A DNA stretch of 64,000 bases. Origin: Curtanaerobium respiraculi (GTDB lineage: Bacteria > Actinomycetota > Coriobacteriia > Coriobacteriales > Eggerthellaceae). The stretch lies in assembly GCF_024609215.1 (NCBI RefSeq), contig NZ_JANIPD030000023.1, positions 62,001 through 126,000 of the forward strand, read 5' to 3'. The translations under genes were made by a program, and so were the position numbers. Under the pieces are notes generated by a model. The model was not told the origin of the DNA. It made no database searches and worked only from the letters and a program-made list of their open reading frames with translations. Positions 31,400-40,890 of the stretch are shown piece by piece; the first letter of the stretch is position 1; each line of letters opens with the position of its first letter.

Positions 31400-33742
31400 C
31401 TATCGTTGCGTGGTGACGCGGATGCCGCGGGGCCGCAAAGCGCACACAACATCCCCCTGCTCGTCGGTGCGATACACCGCCGCTCCTTCTTCACGCAGCA
31501 GGTCGACCACCTGGGAGGAGGGATGCCCGTACCCATTCCCCTCCCCCACGCTCACCAGCGCGACGCGCGGACGCAGCGATTCGGCCATCTCCACGTCCAC
31601 CCCGGCGCGCGAGCCGTGGTGCGGTACCTTGAGTATATCGACGGGGCCGATGGGCGACCTCCCGTCCACCGAGTGGAGGATATCCGCCTCGGCATCGCCC
31701 GTGAACAGCGCCCGCATGTCGATCGAGCCATCCCGGTCGCAATCGCACGCGACGGCCATGACGATGCTATCCGCATTGCCCCCTCCATCGACGAAGCGCT
31801 CGGGCGAGAGGACCTCCGCGGAGAACCCGCCCCAAAAGATCGCATCCCCCGCATGGAGCGCCTCAACCCGCCCTGCGGGCAGGTTCCGGCGAAGGCGGGC
31901 GCACGATTCCGAATCGTCGGCGAGCAGATCGCCCGCAACGCAGACGCAACCCGTGGGCACCGCATCGAGCAGGGCGGGCAAGCTGCCGCAATGGTCGTCG
32001 TCCGCATGCGTGATGAGGACTGCATCCAGCGCGCGGGCATCGTGGCGCGCCAGGCCGGCGAGCAGCAGGGAGTCGTTCGTCCCCGTGTCCACCAGCATCG
32101 CATGGCGTCCCGACCGGATCAGCAGGGCGTCCCCCTGCCCCACGTCCAGCATGACGATCTCGCATCCATGGACGTCGGGAAGCACGAACAGCCCGGCGAG
32201 CGCGATGGCTGCCAAGGCGCTGAACGCGCCCCATCCGTCGGCGCATCGTGGCGTGGGCCACCACCGCCACACCGCCGTCGCCCCGACCACGGTGGCGAGC
32301 ACCCCCATCGCAAGATCGGCGGATGCGGGGATGCAACCGCAGGGAACATGGGCGAGGGCATGCACGATCGAGCACGCCGCCTCCCCCGCGGCGATCGCGC
32401 AGCCGATCGCCAGGTTCGAGCAGCAGGGTGCGATCAGGGATGCGGCGACGCACAGCGACCCGCCCCCGCACATGATCGCGAACAACGGGGCGACCAGGAG
32501 GTTGGAGACGAGGGAGATCAGCGGCAGCTGGCTGAAGAGCGGGATCGATATGCCCGCCGTGCAGGCATTCGCCGCGAGGGTGAGCCCGAACGCGTCGGCA
32601 ACCGGCCGGAACCTCCCCTTGCACATCGCACGGACCCATGCCCCCGCGTAGCGCGCGAAGACGACGATTCCCAGCGTCGCAGAGGCCGAGAGGGCGAACG
32701 AGGCCGACAGCGCGATGAAGGGGTTCGCCGCGATCAGCGCGATGGCGCACAGCGACAGGGCGGACAGGGCGGACGGCCTGCGTTTGACGAAGAACGCGGA
32801 AAGGCCGCAGACCGCCATGAGGGCCGCCCGGATGGCCGAATGGGACGCCCCGGTGAACAGCACATACACGGTAATGAACCCCGAAAGCGCGATCGCCGAA
32901 GCGGGACGCGGGACGCGCATCGCCCGGAGCAGCAGCGCGGCCATGCCGGCGATCAAGGCGAGATGGGCGCCCGAGACCGCCGCCAGGTGCGCCAGCCCGA
33001 CCGCCTTCAGCTCACCGTACAGGGGGCGCGTGAACAAACGCCGCCTATCTCCGAACAGAAGGGCCTTCATCAACGCGACGCCATCGGACTCCCGGCCGTC
33101 GAAGAGCGCACCGCATGCTGCGCGGAATCGCCCGATCGAAGCGAGCGGCGAATCGGAATCGATGATTTGCAGGGAATGGACGGTCGCCGAGCCCACCGCG
33201 CCCTGCCGCCAGTAGTACCCGGCAGCCCGCGCGCTCGGCCCTTTCACGCGGCACCGCGCCTCGAACACCGTCCAGCACGACAGGCTCGCATCTTCGGGAA
33301 GGTTGATGCGCACGAGGGCGCGTTTCCCGCTCGGCAGCTCGCATTCGGCGAGGCAGCTCGAACCGAAATCCCCCTCCGCCGCATCGGAGACGACGCGGTA
33401 GGCCCTGCCATCTGCGGCAAGGTCCAACGCCTCGCGGGAACGGGCATGGAGCGAGACGGCGGCTTGGCATGCGAGGCACACCCCTAGCCCGACGCCGAGG
33501 AGCGCCGCCCAGGGCAACGGATGCGTCGAGCGGGAACATCCGAGCCACGCCATACCCGCGCACGCAAGGCCCGCTGCGCCGATGGCAAGGCAGGACCCGT
33601 CTCCGACCTCGGCCAGGCCGGGAAGGACGGCGGCGCAGGCGAGCCACAATCCCAACGCCATGGGCAACGTCAAAGGGATTCCCGGGCGGGGTGGAGCCTC
33701 AGACGCAGATGAGGTCTTCGAGAGCCGCATACTTCTTGTCAC
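31400..33742 (-). CDS. comEC: ComEC/Rec2 DNA-uptake channel
   Basis: A 780-residue membrane protein: several N-terminal helices, an OB-like DUF4131 part (about 90-200), the competence domain with many transmembrane helices (about 225-490, containing AVSGAHLALIAGM), and a C-terminal metallo-beta-lactamase-like domain with THADDDHCGSLPAL (near 590). It would carry single-stranded DNA across the membrane. The GTG at 33742 overlaps comEA by 44 bases; an ATG at 33730 is an alternative. Confidence 0.92.
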   Translation of the reverse strand: MTRSMRLSKTSSASEAPPRPGIPLTLPMALGLWLACAAVLPGLAEVGDGSCLAIGAAGLACAGMAWLGCSRSTHPLPWAALLGVGLGVCLACQAAVSLHARSREALDLAADGRAYRVVSDAAEGDFGSSCLAECELPSGKRALVRINLPEDASLSCWTVFEARCRVKGPSARAAGYYWRQGAVGSATVHSLQIIDSDSPLASIGRFRAACGALFDGRESDGVALMKALLFGDRRRLFTRPLYGELKAVGLAHLAAVSGAHLALIAGMAALLLRAMRVPRPASAIALSGFITVYVLFTGASHSAIRAALMAVCGLSAFFVKRRPSALSALSLCAIALIAANPFIALSASFALSASATLGIVVFARYAGAWVRAMCKGRFRPVADAFGLTLAANACTAGISIPLFSQLPLISLVSNLLVAPLFAIMCGGGSLCVAASLIAPCCSNLAIGCAIAAGEAACSIVHALAHVPCGCIPASADLAMGVLATVVGATAVWRWWPTPRCADGWGAFSALAAIALAGLFVLPDVHGCEIVMLDVGQGDALLIRSGRHAMLVDTGTNDSLLLAGLARHDARALDAVLITHADDDHCGSLPALLDAVPTGCVCVAGDLLADDSESCARLRRNLPAGRVEALHAGDAIFWGGFSAEVLSPERFVDGGGNADSIVMAVACDCDRDGSIDMRALFTGDAEADILHSVDGRSPIGPVDILKVPHHGSRAGVDVEMAESLRPRVALVSVGEGNGYGHPSSQVVDLLREEGAAVYRTDEQGDVVCALRPRGIRVTTQR

Positions 33743-34364
33743 CGATCCCGGAAATCCGCTTCAAGTCGTCCTTTTGGATAAACGGCCCCTCATCAGCGCG
33801 ATTCGCCACGATTCGGGCGGCGGTCGAAGGTCCTATGCCCGGAAGCGACTCCAGCTCCGCCTGGCTTGCCGTGTTGATGTTCACCAAGCTTCCCGAGGGG
33901 GAGCCGCCTCCCCCGCCGTCCGATCCGCTCGCCTCGGATTCGTCCGCGGCATCGGCCTGGCCTTGCGCGGGGATGGAGACATGCTCGCCGTCCACGACCT
34001 TGCGGGCGAGGTTGATGCTCTCCGGGGCGGCGTCGTCGGCCAAACCCCCGGCGCATTCGATGGCGTCGGCCACGCGGGACCCCTCGGGAACTTCGTAGAC
34101 TCCGGGAGAGCCGACGCATCCGGTGAGGTAAACCGAGATCATCGCGACGGCAGAACAATCGCCCTGCGCCCCCTCGGCCGCCGCAAGGGCGCCGCCTCGC
34201 CGCTCTATGGCGAAATCGTCGCCCGTGGCGAAATTCGCCAGATTGAGAACCGCGATCGCCGCGATGGCGATGGCCAGGGCGGATAACCCGACAAGGAGCG
34301 GGATGCTCACCTGGGGAAGGCGCAGCTTCAAACGCACGGTTTCGGCAGAATCGATGAACGGCAT
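33699..34364 (-). CDS. comEA: ComEA-like DNA-binding receptor
   Basis: A 221-residue protein with one N-terminal membrane helix (about 20-45), an SLBB domain (VYLTGCVGSPGVYEVPEGSRVADAI), a low-complexity Gly/Ser linker, and C-terminal helix-hairpin-helix repeats (NINTASQAELESLPGIGPSTAARI, SGIGDKKYAALEDLI). It binds incoming double-stranded DNA outside the membrane. Ribosome site AAGGAGATG precedes the ATG. No pilus genes are in the window. Confidence 0.92.
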   Translation of the reverse strand: MPFIDSAETVRLKLRLPQVSIPLLVGLSALAIAIAAIAVLNLANFATGDDFAIERRGGALAAAEGAQGDCSAVAMISVYLTGCVGSPGVYEVPEGSRVADAIECAGGLADDAAPESINLARKVVDGEHVSIPAQGQADAADESEASGSDGGGGGSPSGSLVNINTASQAELESLPGIGPSTAARIVANRADEGPFIQKDDLKRISGIGDKKYAALEDLICV

Positions 34365-34489
34365 GATCGCATCTCCTTCGTAGGTGGATGCGACCGTATC
34401 AATGCGAGGTCACCGGATCAGCCCCGCGCAAACCTCGCTCGCTCCCCCCGGGCGTCGCGCGCTCATCGCGCAAAGCCCCCGCGATGCTC

Positions 34490-35692
34490 CTATGCGCGCT
34501 TGCGATACGACGGGCAGACGTAGTCGTGCACCTCCGCCGCCTCGACGATCTCGTCCACCCACGCCTCGATGGGAAGGCCGGCTTCCGCGGCCTCCACCTT
34601 TTCCGGCTTCGCATGCGTCTCCGGATTGCGCGGCATGAACAGCGTGCAGCAGTCGGGTGCGTCCTGGCTGGAGATCTCGAAGGTCCCGAGCTGTTCCGCA
34701 TCGCTTATGATCTCCTGCTTGTCGCTGCCGATCAGCGGGCGGAACACGGGAAGGCCCACCACGGCATTGGTGACGAGGATGTTCTCGATGGTCTGCGAGG
34801 CCACCTGCCCCAGGCTCTCGCCGGACACCAGGGCCTTCGCGCCCTCGCGCTGCGCGATGCGCTCCGCCACCCTGAACATCAGCCGTCGGTACAGTATGAT
34901 GCGGAGCTCGGGCGGGCAGGAGACGGCGATCTCGCGCTGGTAGTTGCCGAAGGGCACCATGTACACGCGCGCGATGCAGCCGGTGCGCTCGAGCAGATGC
35001 GCGATGTCATCCACCAAAAACTCGCTCGTGGAACTCGTCTGCGGACGGCCGCTGAAATGCACGCCGATGACGATGGCGCCGCGCCGCGCCATGCGCCAGC
35101 TGGCGACCGGCGAGTCGATGCCGCTCGAAAGCATGCTGACGACCTTGCCCGAAGAGCCCACGGGAAGCCCTCCCACGCCGCGCTCGCTGCGCGCGTACAC
35201 GTACGCTCCGCCTTGGATGACCTCCACGTGCACCAGCGCATCGGGATCCTTCATTTTCACGATCTTATCGGGGAAGGCAGCGCACAGGAGGGCGCCCACC
35301 TCGCGGTTGAGCGTCATGCTGTCGATGGGGAAATCGGTGTGGTTGCGCCGCGCGGCGACCTTGAACGTCGTGAAATCCCCCGCATCATCCAACGCAGCCA
35401 CGGCTGCCCGGCCGATGGCCTCGAGGTCGCGCTCGCAGGCGTAGCCGCACGAAACGCGGGCGACGCCGGGCACCCCCAGGACGGACTCTTCGATATCGCA
35501 GGCGTCCTCCCAGGTCGCCCCCTGCTCGACGAGGATCAGCACGCGGCCCGAGATGCGCCGGATATCGCGGATCGGCTTGCCTTCGAGCAGGGCGCGGATG
35601 TTCTTGAGGAGCCGGTTCTCGAACGACGAGCGGTTATGGCCCTTCAGGCCGATCTCATGATAATGCACCAAGCAGATGCGCTGGAATTCCAT
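34490..35692 (-). CDS. thiI: tRNA 4-thiouridine synthase ThiI
   Basis: A 400-residue ThiI with the N-terminal ferredoxin-like and THUMP domains (to about 170) and a PP-loop (SSGIDSPVASW, about 186-196). The C-terminal rhodanese domain of E. coli ThiI is absent, as in most Gram-positives, so sulfur must come from a desulfurase directly. It makes s4U8 in tRNA and may feed thiazole synthesis. It lies alone, 111 bases after rpoZ. Confidence 0.94.
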   Translation of the reverse strand: MEFQRICLVHYHEIGLKGHNRSSFENRLLKNIRALLEGKPIRDIRRISGRVLILVEQGATWEDACDIEESVLGVPGVARVSCGYACERDLEAIGRAAVAALDDAGDFTTFKVAARRNHTDFPIDSMTLNREVGALLCAAFPDKIVKMKDPDALVHVEVIQGGAYVYARSERGVGGLPVGSSGKVVSMLSSGIDSPVASWRMARRGAIVIGVHFSGRPQTSSTSEFLVDDIAHLLERTGCIARVYMVPFGNYQREIAVSCPPELRIILYRRLMFRVAERIAQREGAKALVSGESLGQVASQTIENILVTNAVVGLPVFRPLIGSDKQEIISDAEQLGTFEISSQDAPDCCTLFMPRNPETHAKPEKVEAAEAGLPIEAWVDEIVEAAEVHDYVCPSYRKRA

Positions 35693-35704
35693 ATGGTTCC
35701 TTAC

Positions 35705-35742
35705 CGTGAAGAAGAAAGCCCGTCCGACGAATCGGAGCGGGC
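35705..35742 (-). terminator. Terminator after rpoZ
   Basis: On the minus strand GCCCGCTCCGA pairs with TCGGACGGGC around an ATTCG-like loop (35718-35742) and is followed by TTTCTTCTTC. It would end the mihF-gmk-rpoZ transcript about 60 bases past rpoZ. Confidence 0.75.
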
Positions 35743-35803
35743 ATGCATGCGGGGGAAAATCGACGCCGGGCAGCGAGCGGACGGCGAGGCAGGGCAGCGG
35801 GGT

Positions 35804-36064
35804 TTAATGCCTCTTCGCGTCGATGGTCTCGGGGTCGTACGAAACGTCCTCGTTCGCGATCTCCTTGAACGCGATGGACAGCGGCTTCTTGGTGGAAGCC
35901 CGGGCGATCTCGACCGCGGTGTCCAACTGCATGGCGCGGTCGCGCTGGCCTCGCAGCATGTCGTTGATGTCATGCGCGCGATGCGAGGCGACGGCGCACA
36001 GCAGGAAGCGGTCGTTGTCCGCCTCGTCCAGAAGCTTGTCGATTTTAGGTTCGATAAGGCTCAT
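35804..36064 (-). CDS. rpoZ: RNA polymerase omega subunit
   Basis: An 86-residue omega subunit with the family block ASHRAHDINDMLRGQRD and the start MSLIEPKIDKLLDE. It helps assemble the beta' subunit. The ATG at 36064 begins inside a longer frame; family length (70-110) favours it. It follows gmk by about 20 bases, the usual gmk-rpoZ pair. Confidence 0.92.
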   Translation of the reverse strand: MSLIEPKIDKLLDEADNDRFLLCAVASHRAHDINDMLRGQRDRAMQLDTAVEIARASTKKPLSIAFKEIANEDVSYDPETIDAKRH

Positions 36065-36083
36065 ACTTGCAGATTCCCCTACT

Positions 36084-36650
36084 TCACTCTTCGGCTTGAC
36101 GCTGAATGTAGCCCGCCAATTCGGCGGTCGCCCGTTCAATATCGTCATTCACAACCGTGTAATCATACTGCGATTTCAAAGAAAGCTCCATGTCGGCAAC
36201 GCGCATCCTCGCAGCAATCACATCTTCAGCTTCGGTCCCGCGTTCGCGGAGGCGCCGCAGCAGCTCCTTCCGGCTTGGGACATCGATGAAGATGAGATGG
36301 CACTCGGGCAGCTTCTCCTTCACCTGGAAGGCGCCTTGCACGTCTATCTCCAATATCACCTGGTCGCCGGCGGCCATATGCTCGCGCACGCTCGCCAGCG
36401 GGGTGCCGTATCTGGCTGTGTGCACGTCGGCCCATTCCAAGAAGCCGTCGGCGGCGGCGATGCGGTCGAATTCCTCATCGGAGAGGAAGAGATAATGGAC
36501 GCCGTCCTGCTCGCCGGGCCGGGGCTTGCGCGTGGTGGCCGATACCGAGACCCACGCATCGGGCACCCGCTCCAGCACGCGGGCAACCAAGGTCCCCTTG
36601 CCGGCGCCCGACGGGCCGGATATCACGTACAGGTTCCCTTTTCGAGCCAT
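36084..36650 (-). CDS. gmk: Guanylate kinase
   Basis: A 188-residue kinase with P-loop SGPSGAGKGTLV (about 9-20), the GMP-binding SVSATTRKPRPGEQDGVHY block and the lid DVIAARMR. It makes GDP from GMP. It begins immediately after the mihF stop codon. Confidence 0.96.
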   Translation of the reverse strand: MARKGNLYVISGPSGAGKGTLVARVLERVPDAWVSVSATTRKPRPGEQDGVHYLFLSDEEFDRIAAADGFLEWADVHTARYGTPLASVREHMAAGDQVILEIDVQGAFQVKEKLPECHLIFIDVPSRKELLRRLRERGTEAEDVIAARMRVADMELSLKSQYDYTVVNDDIERATAELAGYIQRQAEE

Positions 36651-36959
36651 CTAGCCGAGCCGCTCCAGCAGCGCGGCCTTCTGTCGGTCGCCCAGCCCGC
36701 GCAAGCGGCGGCTGGGGGCGATGCGAAGCTCGTTCATGAGTTTTTCCGCCTTGGCTTTCCCGTATCCGGGAAGCGTCTCAATCAAGGTGGAGACCTTCAT
36801 GCGGCCGATGACCTCGTCATCGCGCATGTCGATCACCTGCGACAACGTCACCTTCCCGCCCTTCAGGTCCTCGCGGACCCGGGCGCGCTTGATGCGCGCT
36901 GCCTTCGCTTTGTCGAGGGCGGCTTTTCTCTCTTCGGGGGTCAGCTGAGGAATAGCCAT
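36651..36959 (-). CDS. mihF: Integration host factor, actinobacterial type
   Basis: A 102-residue mIHF. The basic N-terminal helix (ERKAALDKAKAARIKRARVRE) and the H2TH-like LIETLPGYGKAKAEKLMNELRI match the actinobacterial nucleoid protein. It bends DNA and is near-universal and specific to Actinobacteria, so it supports the taxonomic call. It heads mihF-gmk-rpoZ, the usual order in the phylum. Confidence 0.94.
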   Translation of the reverse strand: MAIPQLTPEERKAALDKAKAARIKRARVREDLKGGKVTLSQVIDMRDDEVIGRMKVSTLIETLPGYGKAKAEKLMNELRIAPSRRLRGLGDRQKAALLERLG

Positions 36960-37134
36960 ACATAACTCCTAATCTCCCGCAGATTCTGCTTCGCATAAAG
37001 CATACTCTGGTAGATAGTAATACATCGAAAGCGCCTCTACCAGCAGATTTGCCCATTTGAGCCATACTTTAGACGGACGGCGCAAATGAACAGGCCTTAT
37101 GCGGGCTCCCTTTTTCAAATCGCCCGATGCGAGA

Positions 37135-37163
37135 CCCTTGCCGCCCGGGAGGCGGGCGAAGGG
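37135..37163 (-). terminator. Hairpin after pyrF
   Basis: An imperfect GC-rich stem (CCCTT-GCCGCC against GGCGGGC-GAAGGG) lies just beyond the pyrF stop at the end of the pyr operon. There is no good T tract, so Rho-independent termination is uncertain. Confidence 0.4.
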
Positions 37164-37170
37164 CCTCACG

Positions 37171-37902
37171 TCAGGCCCCGATCTCGGCGGCGATCGCCTC
37201 GAACGCGGCGGCCGGGTCGGCCGCCTGCGTGATGGGCCGGCCGATGACCAGGTGGGATGCCCCGGCGGCTAAAGCCTCGGCAGGGGTCGCGATACGCTTC
37301 TGGTCGCCCGCGTCGGCGCCCGCCGGGCGGACGCCCGGAGTCACGATCGCAGCGTTCGGGCCGAGCGCCTCGCGGAGCATCGCCGCCTCCATGGGAGACG
37401 CAACCACTCCGGAAAGGCCCGCGGCCTGCGCCTGCATGCCGAGGGAGAGCACCTGATCGGCAATCGGGCGCTCCACACCCGAGGCGGCGAGGGCTTCCTG
37501 GTCCATGCTGGTGAGGACCGTGATTCCCAGCGTGATGGGCTCTTCGATCCCGTAATCGGATGCCGCCTCGCGCGTGCCCTCCAGCGCTGCCTGCATCATT
37601 GCCGCGCCGCCGATGGCGTGCATGGTCAGCATGTCGGCGCCGTTGTGCGTGGCGGATGCAGCCGCCCCGCGCACCTGATGGGGGATGTCGTGGAATTTCA
37701 GGTCGAGGAACACCTTGTAGCCGCGGCTCTTGAAATCGTAGACGACCTGGGGTCCCAGCTTGTAGAACAGCGTCATCCCGATCTTAAGCCACGCGGCGTG
37801 CCCATGGAGGATGTCGGCGAGGTCCATCGCCCTCCCCACGCCGCAATCCAGCGCGACGATGATGCGCTCGCGCGCGGGGATGTCCTGGTAGTCCGTTAGC
37901 AT
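37171..37902 (-). CDS. pyrF: Orotidine 5'-phosphate decarboxylase
   Basis: A 243-residue class I OMP decarboxylase with the active-site motif [11 protein letters not shown] (about 67-77) and the phosphate-binding LVIGRPIT end. It makes UMP. It overlaps pyrD by seven bases and is last in the pyrimidine operon. Confidence 0.95.
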   Translation of the reverse strand: MLTDYQDIPARERIIVALDCGVGRAMDLADILHGHAAWLKIGMTLFYKLGPQVVYDFKSRGYKVFLDLKFHDIPHQVRGAAASATHNGADMLTMHAIGGAAMMQAALEGTREAASDYGIEEPITLGITVLTSMDQEALAASGVERPIADQVLSLGMQAQAAGLSGVVASPMEAAMLREALGPNAAIVTPGVRPAGADAGDQKRIATPAEALAAGASHLVIGRPITQAADPAAAFEAIAAEIGA

Positions 37903-38816
37903 TGCAGGCCTCCTATCAACTCGTTTACGTCGGCGACGCCCTGCTCAAGGCAATACGCCCGTATCCCATCGATCACTTCGGCCGTCGCATGCGGATTGGC
38001 GAAGTTCGCCGTGCCCACCGCGACCGCCGTCGCGCCGGCGAGCATGAACTCGACGGCATCGATGCCCGACGAGATGCCGCCCATGCCCAGGATCGGCACG
38101 TCCACGGCGCCATGCACCTGCCACACCATGCGCAGGGCGACCGGCTTCACGGCGGGGCCGGAGAGCCCACCCACCACGCGGGCCAGCACCGGCTTGCGGG
38201 TGCGCGCGTCGACCGCCATGCCGAGCAACGTGTTGATCAGGCTCAGGGCGTCCGCCCCCGCCGCCTCGGCCGCCTTCGCGATCTCGACCACGTCGGTCAC
38301 GTTCGGCGAAAGCTTCACGATCATGGGCTTCTTCGTGGCCGCGCGACACATCCCCACGACCTTCTCCACGCTCGGCGCGTGGACGCCGAACGTCATGCCG
38401 CCGGAATCCACGTTCGGGCAGCTGATGTTCACCTCGTACGCGCTCACGCGGTCGTCCTCGTCGAGCGATTCGATGACCTGCACGTACTCGTCGAAGCTAT
38501 GACCTGACACGTTCACGATGACCGGGACGTCGCGCCCCTCGAGCCATGCGAGGTCCTTGCGCTTCAGCGCCTCGACGCCGGGATTCTGGAGCCCGATGCT
38601 GTTCAGCATGCCGGCGGGCGTCTCCGCGATGCGGGGGCTGGCATTGCCCTCCCATCCGTTGAGCGACACGCCCTTCGTCGTGACCGCTCCGAGGCGTTCG
38701 ACCGGTACGAAATCGTTGTACTCCCGGCCGGAGGCGAACGTGCCGCTCGCCACCGTCACGGGGTTCTTCATGGCGAGTCCGCCCAAGTTGACGGACATGC
38801 TCACCTGCGAAGCCAT
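37896..38816 (-). CDS. pyrD: Dihydroorotate dehydrogenase B, catalytic subunit
   Basis: A 306-residue class 1B DHOD. FMN-binding blocks VTVASGTF, the catalytic Cys in [11 protein letters not shown] and a C-terminal [19 protein letters not shown] are present. It works with PyrK and uses NAD+ as acceptor. It begins directly after pyrK. Confidence 0.95.
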   Translation of the reverse strand: MASQVSMSVNLGGLAMKNPVTVASGTFASGREYNDFVPVERLGAVTTKGVSLNGWEGNASPRIAETPAGMLNSIGLQNPGVEALKRKDLAWLEGRDVPVIVNVSGHSFDEYVQVIESLDEDDRVSAYEVNISCPNVDSGGMTFGVHAPSVEKVVGMCRAATKKPMIVKLSPNVTDVVEIAKAAEAAGADALSLINTLLGMAVDARTRKPVLARVVGGLSGPAVKPVALRMVWQVHGAVDVPILGMGGISSGIDAVEFMLAGATAVAVGTANFANPHATAEVIDGIRAYCLEQGVADVNELIGGLQC

Positions 38817-39614
38817 CTACCACACCACCTGTTCCGCGTCGAAGATGGGCCCGTCCACGCACGCGCGCTTCTTGCCCGCCGCCGTCTCCACCACGCATGA
38901 CAGGCATGCGCCCACGCCGCAGGCCATGCGTCGCTCGAGCGAGATCTGGCACGGCACCCCGGCTTCGGCGGCGGCCTGGGCCACCTTCCTCATCAGCGGC
39001 TCGGGGCCGCACGTGATGGCCCGCGTGTACGACCCGCGCCGAAGCAGGTCGGCAGCCGGTTGCGTGGCGAAACCCGCATGGCCGAACGATCCGTCATCGG
39101 TCGCGCACACCGCATCCCGTCCCAGAAGGGCCGCGTAGCGCTCGTGCGAAACCAGCGCCTCGGCCGTGCGGGCGCCCAGCACCACATCGGCCGACCCTCC
39201 GGCTTCCAACGTCGCCTTCACCTGCATGAACACCGCAGGCGCGCCGGCGCCCCCCGCGACGGCGAGCAGGCGGTCGCCGCCCGCGGGGGCATCCCACGGC
39301 CGCCCGATCGGGCCGATCTGATCGAGAACGGCCCCAGGCTCCACCTGCGCAAGGTGCTCAGTGCCGAAGCCGACGACCTGGTAGAGGATATCCATCGTCC
39401 CCCGGTCGGGAAACGCCTCGTACACGCTGAAGGGCCGCCGAAGCAGATGGGCCTCCATGCCGGGAATGCGGACGTGGGTGAACTGGCCGGGTTGCAGCCG
39501 CGCGGCGATACGCGGGCTCTCGAGCGTCATAACGTACAGCTCGGGCCCCACCTGAACGTTCTCGAGCAGGATCGCCTGCTCGTCGATGAGACCTGCTCGT
39601 TGGATATGCTCCAT
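38817..39614 (-). CDS. pyrK: Dihydroorotate dehydrogenase electron-transfer subunit PyrK
   Basis: A 265-residue FAD/[2Fe-2S] protein: FAD-binding barrel with LRRPFSVYE, NAD-binding domain with VAGGAGAPAVF, and the cluster Cys in MACGVGACLSC plus a later Cys. It passes electrons from PyrD to NAD+. A gap of 383 bases separates it from the upstream patatin gene, and a likely own promoter lies about 40 bases upstream. Confidence 0.94.
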   Translation of the reverse strand: MEHIQRAGLIDEQAILLENVQVGPELYVMTLESPRIAARLQPGQFTHVRIPGMEAHLLRRPFSVYEAFPDRGTMDILYQVVGFGTEHLAQVEPGAVLDQIGPIGRPWDAPAGGDRLLAVAGGAGAPAVFMQVKATLEAGGSADVVLGARTAEALVSHERYAALLGRDAVCATDDGSFGHAGFATQPAADLLRRGSYTRAITCGPEPLMRKVAQAAAEAGVPCQISLERRMACGVGACLSCVVETAAGKKRACVDGPIFDAEQVVW

Positions 39615-39997
39615 GCGCTCCCCTTCTCCATCGGGAATTTCCGCTTTCCATCATACCATCTGGAACAGCTCGGACCGCTCCGCCCCTTACAGTAGAAATC
39701 GGTCGACAGAGCGAGCAAAGCGATGCCCGGCGGCAACGTGGCGCTCGCATGTTGGTCTAGGATGATGGCAGCCCTTTTACAGGGTTGCCGGCCGGCCGCC
39801 TTTTTCCCGCCGGCACGGGCGAATCCCTGGAAGCATGCCGCGGAAAGGACGAGGGGAGCCCCGGGATGGGCGGCGCCGTGCGGCGTCGCGGAAGCCGGCG
39901 GCGGCATCGCCGGGGAAGCGCCGAAACGGGAGGTGCCGCGATCGCCGTGGCGCCGACGATGGGGTCGGCCCGAAAACGCACGGCAGGGCCCCCATCG
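39615..39997. other. Gap inside pyr operon, no gene seen
   Basis: No credible gene lies in these 383 bases. The pyrK-proximal end holds a minus-strand extended -10 (TGGTATGAT). The patatin-proximal end holds a long hairpin that reaches into the patatin stop codon. The middle is GC-rich with several short palindromes. The operon is probably split here into pyrR-pyrB-pyrC-patatin and pyrK-pyrD-pyrF transcripts. Confidence 0.5.
39651..39659 (-). promoter_or_regulatory. Extended -10 promoter candidate for pyrKDF
   Basis: On the minus strand TGG-TATGAT has the TG of an extended -10 plus a good hexamer, 36 bases before the pyrK ATG. No -35 is clear. Confidence 0.4.
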
Positions 39998-39999
39998 TC
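39955..39999 (-). terminator. Long-loop hairpin at the patatin stop codon
   Basis: A perfect 10-bp inverted repeat, GACGATGGGG (39955-39964) and CCCCATCGTC (39990-39999), encloses 25 bases. Its start overlaps the stop codon of the patatin gene. No T run follows, so it may be a Rho-dependent pause or stability hairpin. Confidence 0.45.
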
Positions 40000-40882
40000 A
40001 CCCCCTCAGAAAGCGCTCGATCGCCGGAAGGTCGCGCCTGATCTGCGCCTGGCCCGAATCGTAACTCGCGAGCAGGCGCCCCACATCGGTGGTGTTGTTC
40101 TCGACCGCCATATCCTCCGCGTAGAACACGTAGGCGCTTCCCTGCGCCTCGAGCCGCTCGAGCTCATCGCAGACCGCGTTGTATCCGGGACCCCAGTTCG
40201 TCAGCGCCTCGCGCATGCGCGGCCTCCGCCAGAAGAAGGCCATCGCCCAGGGGTTGGGCGCGAGCGGCTTGCGGTAGCCCCTCGGCCGCGTGCACACCAC
40301 GAGGAACTTCTCGAACCCGTCGCGGCGGGCCTGCTCGAGGAGGATGCCGTTGCCCTCGGCCAGCCCGCCATCGTAGTGATAGCTGCCCTCGATATTCGCC
40401 GGGGGCATCACGATGGGCAGCGTGCTCGACGCCCGCACGCGGATCATGAGGTCGTCGAGCGTGGGCATGTCTTCCTTCGTCCAGAACCTGCTGCGGCCCG
40501 TGTCGCGTTCGGTGCTCGCGATGGTCACCTGGGCCGGGTTCTGGCAGAAGGTTTCGAAGTCGTATTCGAGGTCGCGGCCGGTCTGGCATATCTCCTGATA
40601 GATGTAATGAGCGTTGAACCAGCCCTTATGCGCGAGGAACTTCCCCGTGCCGAACGTCTTCTTGTCGTCCATCAGCGTGGTGAAGGACCATTTGGTGCGC
40701 CCCACATCGCGCGAGACGTAGTTGACGGAATTGCTGCTGCCCGCCGAGACACCGTACACGTGGCTGAAGTTCATGCCGTTCTCGATCAACGCGACGGCGA
40801 CGGCCGCCGTGTACGACGCACGCATGCCGCCGCCCTCGAAGATGAGCGCCGTGTCGGTGATGTTGCACTGCAAATCGCCCAT
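39998..40882 (-). CDS. Patatin-like phospholipase
   Basis: A 294-residue patatin-family serine lipase. The oxyanion motif is FEGGGMRA (about 15-22), the nucleophile elbow GVSAGSSN (about 44-51) and the catalytic Asp in YDGGLAEG (about 169-176). No signal peptide, so it is cytoplasmic or membrane-associated. Members hydrolyse acyl esters of lipids; the C-terminal about 80 residues resemble the DUF6363-like tails of bacterial patatins. It sits eight bases after pyrC within the pyrimidine operon, an odd partner with no obvious metabolic link. Confidence 0.85.
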   Translation of the reverse strand: MGDLQCNITDTALIFEGGGMRASYTAAVAVALIENGMNFSHVYGVSAGSSNSVNYVSRDVGRTKWSFTTLMDDKKTFGTGKFLAHKGWFNAHYIYQEICQTGRDLEYDFETFCQNPAQVTIASTERDTGRSRFWTKEDMPTLDDLMIRVRASSTLPIVMPPANIEGSYHYDGGLAEGNGILLEQARRDGFEKFLVVCTRPRGYRKPLAPNPWAMAFFWRRPRMREALTNWGPGYNAVCDELERLEAQGSAYVFYAEDMAVENNTTDVGRLLASYDSGQAQIRRDLPAIERFLRG

Positions 40883-40890
40883 GGAGCGGC

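Noticed and set aside
30452-33487. Frame of more than 1000 codons antisense to holA and comEC
   Set aside because: Very long but without motifs, Arg/His/Gly-rich, and fully explained by GC bias opposite two real genes.
39700-39997. Small genes in the pyr operon gap
   Set aside because: Short frames there have no ribosome sites and are Pro/Arg-rich in all frames, typical of GC-rich non-coding DNA.
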